Origin: GCA-2687515 sp002687515
GTDB taxonomy: Bacteria; Pseudomonadota; Alphaproteobacteria; Rhodospirillales; UBA2165
Assembly: GCA_030745835.1 (NCBI GenBank)
Contig: JASLNU010000077.1
Span: forward strand, 1-64,000
Reading direction: 5' to 3'
Length of the DNA stretch: 64,000 nt
A program made the position numbers and the translations under genes. Every line of letters begins with the position of its first letter. Within the stretch, counting starts at the first letter, position 1. Below the pieces are notes generated by a model that did no database searches, had not been told where the DNA came from, and was given only the letters and a program-made list of their open reading frames with translations. Shown one piece after another: positions 60,533 to 64,000 of the stretch.

Positions 60533-61246
60533 CTAGAGTCCCAGATAGGCTTCCTGGATTCCGGGTTCGTTGCGCAAGCGGTCGCTGGGGCCGTCCAAGG
60601 CGATTTCGCCGCTTTCCAGGACGAAGGCGTGATCGGCGATTTGCAGGGTTCGGTGAACATCCTGCTCGGCTATTAATATGGTCAAGCCGGTGCGGCGCAG
60701 CTCTTCGATGATCTCGAATATCTGCCTAGCCACGACCGGTGCGAGACCCAGGGACGGCTCATCCAGCAACAGCACTTTCGGTTCGGCCATCAACCCCCGT
60801 CCCAAGGCCAGCATCTGCTGTTCGCCGCCCGACAGGGTGCCGCCCGCCTGGGCCTTGCGGTTGAGAAAACGGGGGAACAGTTCATAAATTTTGGCCAGGT
60901 TCTCCGCCGTATTGCCCCGCGCCCGCGCCGTAAACGCGCCGATCCTCAGATTTTCCTCGACCGTCATATCGGAAAAAATCAGCCGCCCCTCGGGCACCAT
61001 GACGATGCCGAGATCGACCCGTTGATCGGTCGATAACGCCGCGATCGGACGGCCATCAAAACTGATGCTCCCCGCGACCACCGGCAACAGGCCGGCAATG
61101 GTCCTGAGGGTCGTGCTTTTGCCGGCCCCATTGCTGCCGATCAGGGCGGTTACACTGCCCGCGGCGGCGGTCAAATCAATACCGTGCAGAATCCGCACCG
61201 GACCATAGCCGCCGACCACGCCAGAAAGCTGCAATTGCGCCGACAT
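60533..61246 (-). CDS. livF: Branched-chain amino-acid-type ABC transporter ATPase (LivF)
   Basis: A 237-aa ATPase of the LivF type. Walker A is IGSNGAGKSTTLRTIAG, the Q-loop follows at VMVPEGRLIFSDMT, the signature is TLSGGEQQMLALGRGLM and Walker B is VLLLDEPSLGLAP. ILIAEQDVHRTLQIADHAFV supplies the switch region, with His replaced by Gln in the EQD motif, which is standard in LivF proteins. The EGRLIF block distinguishes LivF from LivG. Its start overlaps the livG stop by one base. Confidence 0.94.
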   Translation of the reverse strand: MSAQLQLSGVVGGYGPVRILHGIDLTAAAGSVTALIGSNGAGKSTTLRTIAGLLPVVAGSISFDGRPIAALSTDQRVDLGIVMVPEGRLIFSDMTVEENLRIGAFTARARGNTAENLAKIYELFPRFLNRKAQAGGTLSGGEQQMLALGRGLMAEPKVLLLDEPSLGLAPVVARQIFEIIEELRRTGLTILIAEQDVHRTLQIADHAFVLESGEIALDGPSDRLRNEPGIQEAYLGL

Positions 61247-61974
61247 CAGGCGGCCCCCCCGATATAGGCTTCCAGGACACGCGGATCCTTGGCCACTGCC
61301 GCCGGCGTTCCCTCGGCAATCATCTCGCCATGGTGAAGCACAATGATGCGGTCGGAGAGCCCCATCAGCGCCTGCATGACATGCTCGATGATCAATATGG
61401 TCAGCTCGTAGCTGTCTTTAAGGCGGCGGATAACCGCCAACATCTCCTTGACCTCCGATGGCGTCAGGCCGGCCATCACTTCGTCCAGCATGAGGAGGCG
61501 CGGGCCGGTCGCCAGCGCCTTGGCGACCTCCAACCGCTTCTGGCCCGACAGCGTCAGGGTTCCGGCGGCTTGATCCGCCCGCTCGGCCAAGCCGATCTCA
61601 TCGAGGACCTGCCGGGCGCGGATTTCCGCTTCGGCTTTTGAACTTTTATGATCGCGCCCGAACAATACCGCCGTCATCACATTGTCCAAAACGGTCAAAT
61701 TCCGGAACGGGCGCACGATCTGAAAAGTCCGGGCGGCGCCCAAGCGGCAGACCCGGTTTGGCCTGAGCCCCTTAAGACTTTGGCCGGCCATTATCATTTC
61801 GCCCTTGTTCGGCCGCGCATGCCCGGCAATGAGGCTAAACAGCGTCGTTTTGCCGGCACCGTTGGCGCCCATAATGCCGACGATTTCGCCGCTCTCGACG
61901 GAAAAGCTGATATCCTGAAGCGCTTGCAGGCCGCCGAAGGATTTGCTGACGTCTATGATATCGAGCAAACTCAT
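61246..61974 (-). CDS. livG: Branched-chain amino-acid-type ABC transporter ATPase (LivG)
   Basis: A 242-aa ATPase of the LivG type. Walker A is MGANGAGKTTLFSLIAG; LGAARTFQIVRPFRNLTVLDNVM is the LivG Q-loop region (RTFQ); the signature TLTLSGQKRLEVAKAL lacks the second Gly of LSGG, as in many LivG proteins. Walker B is LLMLDEVMAGLTPSEV and the switch His is in ILIIEHVMQALM. Overlaps livM by four bases and livF by one. Confidence 0.94.
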   Translation of the reverse strand: MSLLDIIDVSKSFGGLQALQDISFSVESGEIVGIMGANGAGKTTLFSLIAGHARPNKGEMIMAGQSLKGLRPNRVCRLGAARTFQIVRPFRNLTVLDNVMTAVLFGRDHKSSKAEAEIRARQVLDEIGLAERADQAAGTLTLSGQKRLEVAKALATGPRLLMLDEVMAGLTPSEVKEMLAVIRRLKDSYELTILIIEHVMQALMGLSDRIIVLHHGEMIAEGTPAAVAKDPRVLEAYIGGAA

Positions 61975-62879
61975 GAAACCTTGCTCCGCCGCTCCGAGAG
62001 ATATCCGACAATACCGTACGGTACGGTGAGAACGAAACCGATGAGCAAGATGCCCAAAATAATCAAATAGAGTTGCGGCGCATTGGCCCAGAGCAGTTCC
62101 GACAATATGACCAGCAGGCCGGCCCCGAGCAGTGGTCCCCTGGCGTCGTCGCTGCCGCCGATGATGGCCATGCTGACAATGGTGAAAGACAGCAGCGGAT
62201 TGAAAACCTGCAAGGTCTCGAAATAGGTTGAGCGCAGCGCCATCAAGGCCCCGACCATGCCTGGGATGATCGCCGATATGGTATAAGCGGCGGTCTTGTA
62301 GCGGGCCACCGGGATACCGATGGTTTCCGCCGCGACTTCATCCTCGCGGATGGCCAGCAGCCCCTGGCCAAAGCGGGAACGCCTGAGCGCCCAGGCGAGC
62401 AAGGTGGCGGCGACGGCAAGGAACAGCATGGCGTAGTAGATTTCCTCGGTCGAAGGCGCGCCGAACAGCAGGCGGCTGGCCTTTCCCAAACCCACTTCCA
62501 CGTTGACGACGATAAATTTTACCAGCTCGGCGATTCCGAAGGTCAGGATGACGAAATAGGGCCCCCGCACCCGGAGCACCGGCGTGCCGATGATAAAGGC
62601 GAATAGGCCGGCCAAAATCCCGGCCAGGGGAATCGCGACGAGCAACGGAATGGCCTGCCAGGTAACCACCGTGGTGTAGGCGCCGAGCCCGTAAAAAACG
62701 ACATGACCAAGGGAAATATATCCGGTCATGCCGGAAAGAATGACCCAGCTTTGCGTCAAGGCGATCCACATACAAAGGGTCAGGGCGACGGTCAGCGTAT
62801 AGGCGCCGACCAGCCCCGGCAGGGCGACCGCCAGCAGGACCAGCGCGGCAAAGGAAATCCCGAGCCCCCGGCCACTCAC
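61971..62879 (-). CDS. livM: Branched-chain amino-acid-type ABC transporter permease (LivM)
   Basis: A 302-aa permease with about eight spans. The LivM pattern is present: WVILSGMTGYISLGHVVFYG near the N-terminus, GPYFVILTFGIAELVKFIVV, and RFGQGLLAIREDEVAAETIGI, the cytoplasmic loop that contacts the ATPases. PLLSFTIVSMAIIGGSDDAR is the usual late block. It overlaps livH and livG by four bases each, which indicates tight translational coupling. Confidence 0.93.
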   Translation of the reverse strand: MSGRGLGISFAALVLLAVALPGLVGAYTLTVALTLCMWIALTQSWVILSGMTGYISLGHVVFYGLGAYTTVVTWQAIPLLVAIPLAGILAGLFAFIIGTPVLRVRGPYFVILTFGIAELVKFIVVNVEVGLGKASRLLFGAPSTEEIYYAMLFLAVAATLLAWALRRSRFGQGLLAIREDEVAAETIGIPVARYKTAAYTISAIIPGMVGALMALRSTYFETLQVFNPLLSFTIVSMAIIGGSDDARGPLLGAGLLVILSELLWANAPQLYLIILGILLIGFVLTVPYGIVGYLSERRSKVS

Positions 62880-63766
62880 CTGACCATCCTCCAGCCGCCC
62901 AAGAAACCCTGCGGACGGACCAGCAGGATAAGGACGAAAACGCCGTAGAGCAGGACCGATTCATAGGTCGGCGAGGTCAGCGCGACGCCGTAAATCTGAA
63001 GAAAGCCGAGAAAATACCCGGCCGCTATGCCGCCGGTCAGATTACCCAGACCGCCCAGAATAATGACCACAAAGGCGGCGATGGTGAACGGAAATCCCAT
63101 GAAGGGCGAGATTTGTTCGGTCATGCTGAGAAGGACCCCGGCCAGGCCGGTCAATCCGAAACCGAGGCAGAAGCTGACCAGTTGCACCCTCTTGATCTTG
63201 ACGCCGACGATTGCCGCCGCCATCGGGTTCTGGATCAGGGCCTTGATGGCAAGACCGTAAATATTGATACGCAGGAATATGATCACCAGGAAGCAGATGA
63301 TCAGCGTGACGATCAGCGTCACCAGACGGTTCACGGTCATCGAGGCGCCGCCGAATTCATAGACGGTGTCCATATATTGATAAGCCCTCGGCGACGCCGT
63401 GAAGGCGAAGGAGGCGATGTTTTGAATAACCACCGAGACGCCGAAAAATATCAGAAGCGAGTTGGCTTCGATGCGCTCGATCATCAGGTCCGAGCCGAGT
63501 TGGCGCTGGAATAATCCGTAATAAACGGCGGCGCCAATGGCCGCCGCCAGGGCCGCCGCGATAAACATCGAAACCAGCGGCGAGACATCGGCCAGGGTGA
63601 ACAGCCAGTAAGCGACATAGGCGCCGATCATGATGATATCGCCATGCGCGATATTGAGCAGCCGCATGGTGCCGTAAACCAGGTTAAGCCCCAAGGCTAT
63701 CAACGCATAAGCCGATCCCAGCACCAAAGCGGCGAACAGCAATTGGCCCGAGAAAAATACGTCCAT
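62876..63766 (-). CDS. livH: Branched-chain amino-acid-type ABC transporter permease (LivH)
   Basis: A 296-aa permease of the LivH type. ALGLNLVYGTMRLLNIAHGD is the diagnostic first block. GVKIKRVQLVSFCLGFGLTG and VVIILGGLGNLTGGIAAGYF follow, as does the C-terminal LLYGVFVLILLVRPQGFLGG. Eight or so hydrophobic spans are visible. It is the second gene of the operon, separated from the binding-protein gene by a long hairpin, and overlaps livM by four bases. Confidence 0.93.
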   Translation of the reverse strand: MDVFFSGQLLFAALVLGSAYALIALGLNLVYGTMRLLNIAHGDIIMIGAYVAYWLFTLADVSPLVSMFIAAALAAAIGAAVYYGLFQRQLGSDLMIERIEANSLLIFFGVSVVIQNIASFAFTASPRAYQYMDTVYEFGGASMTVNRLVTLIVTLIICFLVIIFLRINIYGLAIKALIQNPMAAAIVGVKIKRVQLVSFCLGFGLTGLAGVLLSMTEQISPFMGFPFTIAAFVVIILGGLGNLTGGIAAGYFLGFLQIYGVALTSPTYESVLLYGVFVLILLVRPQGFLGGWRMVR

Positions 63767-63784
63767 TTCACTCTATTCTCGGAA

Positions 63785-63851
63785 AAAAAGGGGCCACTCA
63801 TCCTTTTTGGAATGTAACCAAGATGCCAAAAAGATGAGCGACCCCCTTTTT
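63785..63851 (-). terminator. Long hairpin between the binding-protein gene and livH
   Basis: The arms AAAAAGGGGCCACTCATCCT onward (63785-63810) and 63826-63851 pair over about 26 bases with a few mismatches; the loop is ~15 nt. On the minus strand the left side reads AAAAAGGGGGTCGCTCATC. It follows the binding-protein stop by about 20 bases. It may be a partial terminator or an mRNA stabiliser that raises binding-protein levels over the permeases, as in other importer operons. Confidence 0.65.
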
Positions 63852-63869
63852 GTTTTGTCGTGGCGCCGG

Positions 63870-64000
63870 CTAACGTTTCATGAACTTGCTGGTGGCGATC
63901 TTTTTCGGCCAGATCAGCTCCATTTTCCCGGCCTGTTGTTGCAGAAAGGCAACCGGCGTTATGGAGTTTTCGATACCCTTGAATTTGACCGGGCCATTGA
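63870..64000 (-). CDS. ABC transporter substrate-binding protein, C-terminal part (cut by window end)
   Basis: Only the last 43 codons are inside the window. They read GPVKFKGIENSITPVAFLQQ, then a Lys-rich tail QAGKMELIWPKKIA ending FMKR and stop. This tail is typical of LivK/Leu-Ile-Val-binding protein ends. Its position immediately upstream of livH-livM-livG-livF supports the assignment as the periplasmic binding protein of the same importer. Domain details lie outside the window. Confidence 0.75.
   Translation of the reverse strand, partial: NGPVKFKGIENSITPVAFLQQQAGKMELIWPKKIATSKFMKR

Noticed and set aside
1..64000. tRNA, rRNA or riboswitch genes
   Set aside because: Reading for TTCGANTC-type T-arms, rRNA segments and conserved riboswitch cores by eye gave no convincing candidate; a covariance-model scan was not possible here.

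Overview
The window is about 64 kb of GC-rich DNA, densely coded on both strands. It looks like a free-living alphaproteobacterium, probably Rhodospirillales-like. This is inferred from GC-rich codon use, the gatCAB operon, several TRAP and ABC importers, a TPR-carrying class III cyclase and many single-step catabolic genes. No rRNA, tRNA or CRISPR array was recognised.

Layout. 0-6.5 kb: an IS1595-type transposase scrap, an S41 protease, a GFA-type zinc protein, a GST, an esterase-fold protein without its catalytic serine, and a GAF/HD-GYP protein. 6.8-13.8 kb: UbiD-type decarboxylase, PmbA/TldE, gatC-gatA-gatB, a methyltransferase and a tiny membrane ORF. 13.8-22.3 kb: adenylate cyclase/TPR protein, BKACE enzyme, homogentisate dioxygenase overlapping a cytochrome P450, a MetE-fold protein, a secreted hypothetical and a leaderless orphan TRAP binding protein. 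22.3-25.0 kb: a repeat-rich, AT-richer island with a GIY-YIG nuclease and a HEPN-like protein. 25.0-33.1 kb: malate synthase G, an isochorismatase-type hydrolase, an esterase, a cNMP-binding protein, a beta-hydroxyacid dehydrogenase and an orphan flagellin. 33.2-43.0 kb: a catabolic run with a gentisate-dioxygenase-like cupin, an orphan molybdenum hydroxylase large subunit, a DszB-like desulfinase, a frameshifted cyclic-2,3-diphosphoglycerate-synthetase-like gene, an ACMSD-like amidohydrolase, a quinone oxidoreductase and a lactate-dehydrogenase-like flavoenzyme. 43.0-44.1 kb: a cluster of palindromes and a hicAB pair with a frameshifted toxin. 44.2-57.4 kb: a coordinated module with an RbsABC-like importer, hydantoinase A and B, an acyl-CoA ligase, a divergent TetR regulator, a QueG/RdhA-like Fe-S protein and an FrsA-like hydrolase. 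57.5-60.5 kb: a TRAP transporter with a frameshifted large permease. 60.5-64 kb: a Liv-type branched-chain amino acid ABC operon running off the window.

Two signals stand out beyond ordinary annotation. First, a 35-nt palindromic element recurs at least seven times between genes. Its core is constant, but its 8-bp outer stem changes in both arms together. Copies sit on both sides of the nuclease/HEPN island and cluster beside hicAB. Second, near-identical 17-bp operators lie in front of the hydantoinase operon and in the divergent TetR/ABC promoter. This ties uptake, ring opening and CoA activation of an unknown substrate into one predicted regulon.

Three genes (cyclic-2,3-DPG synthetase-like, hicA, dctM) each carry one single-base frameshift in or beside a short homopolymer. 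These may be real lesions or assembly errors, and the sequence alone cannot tell which.
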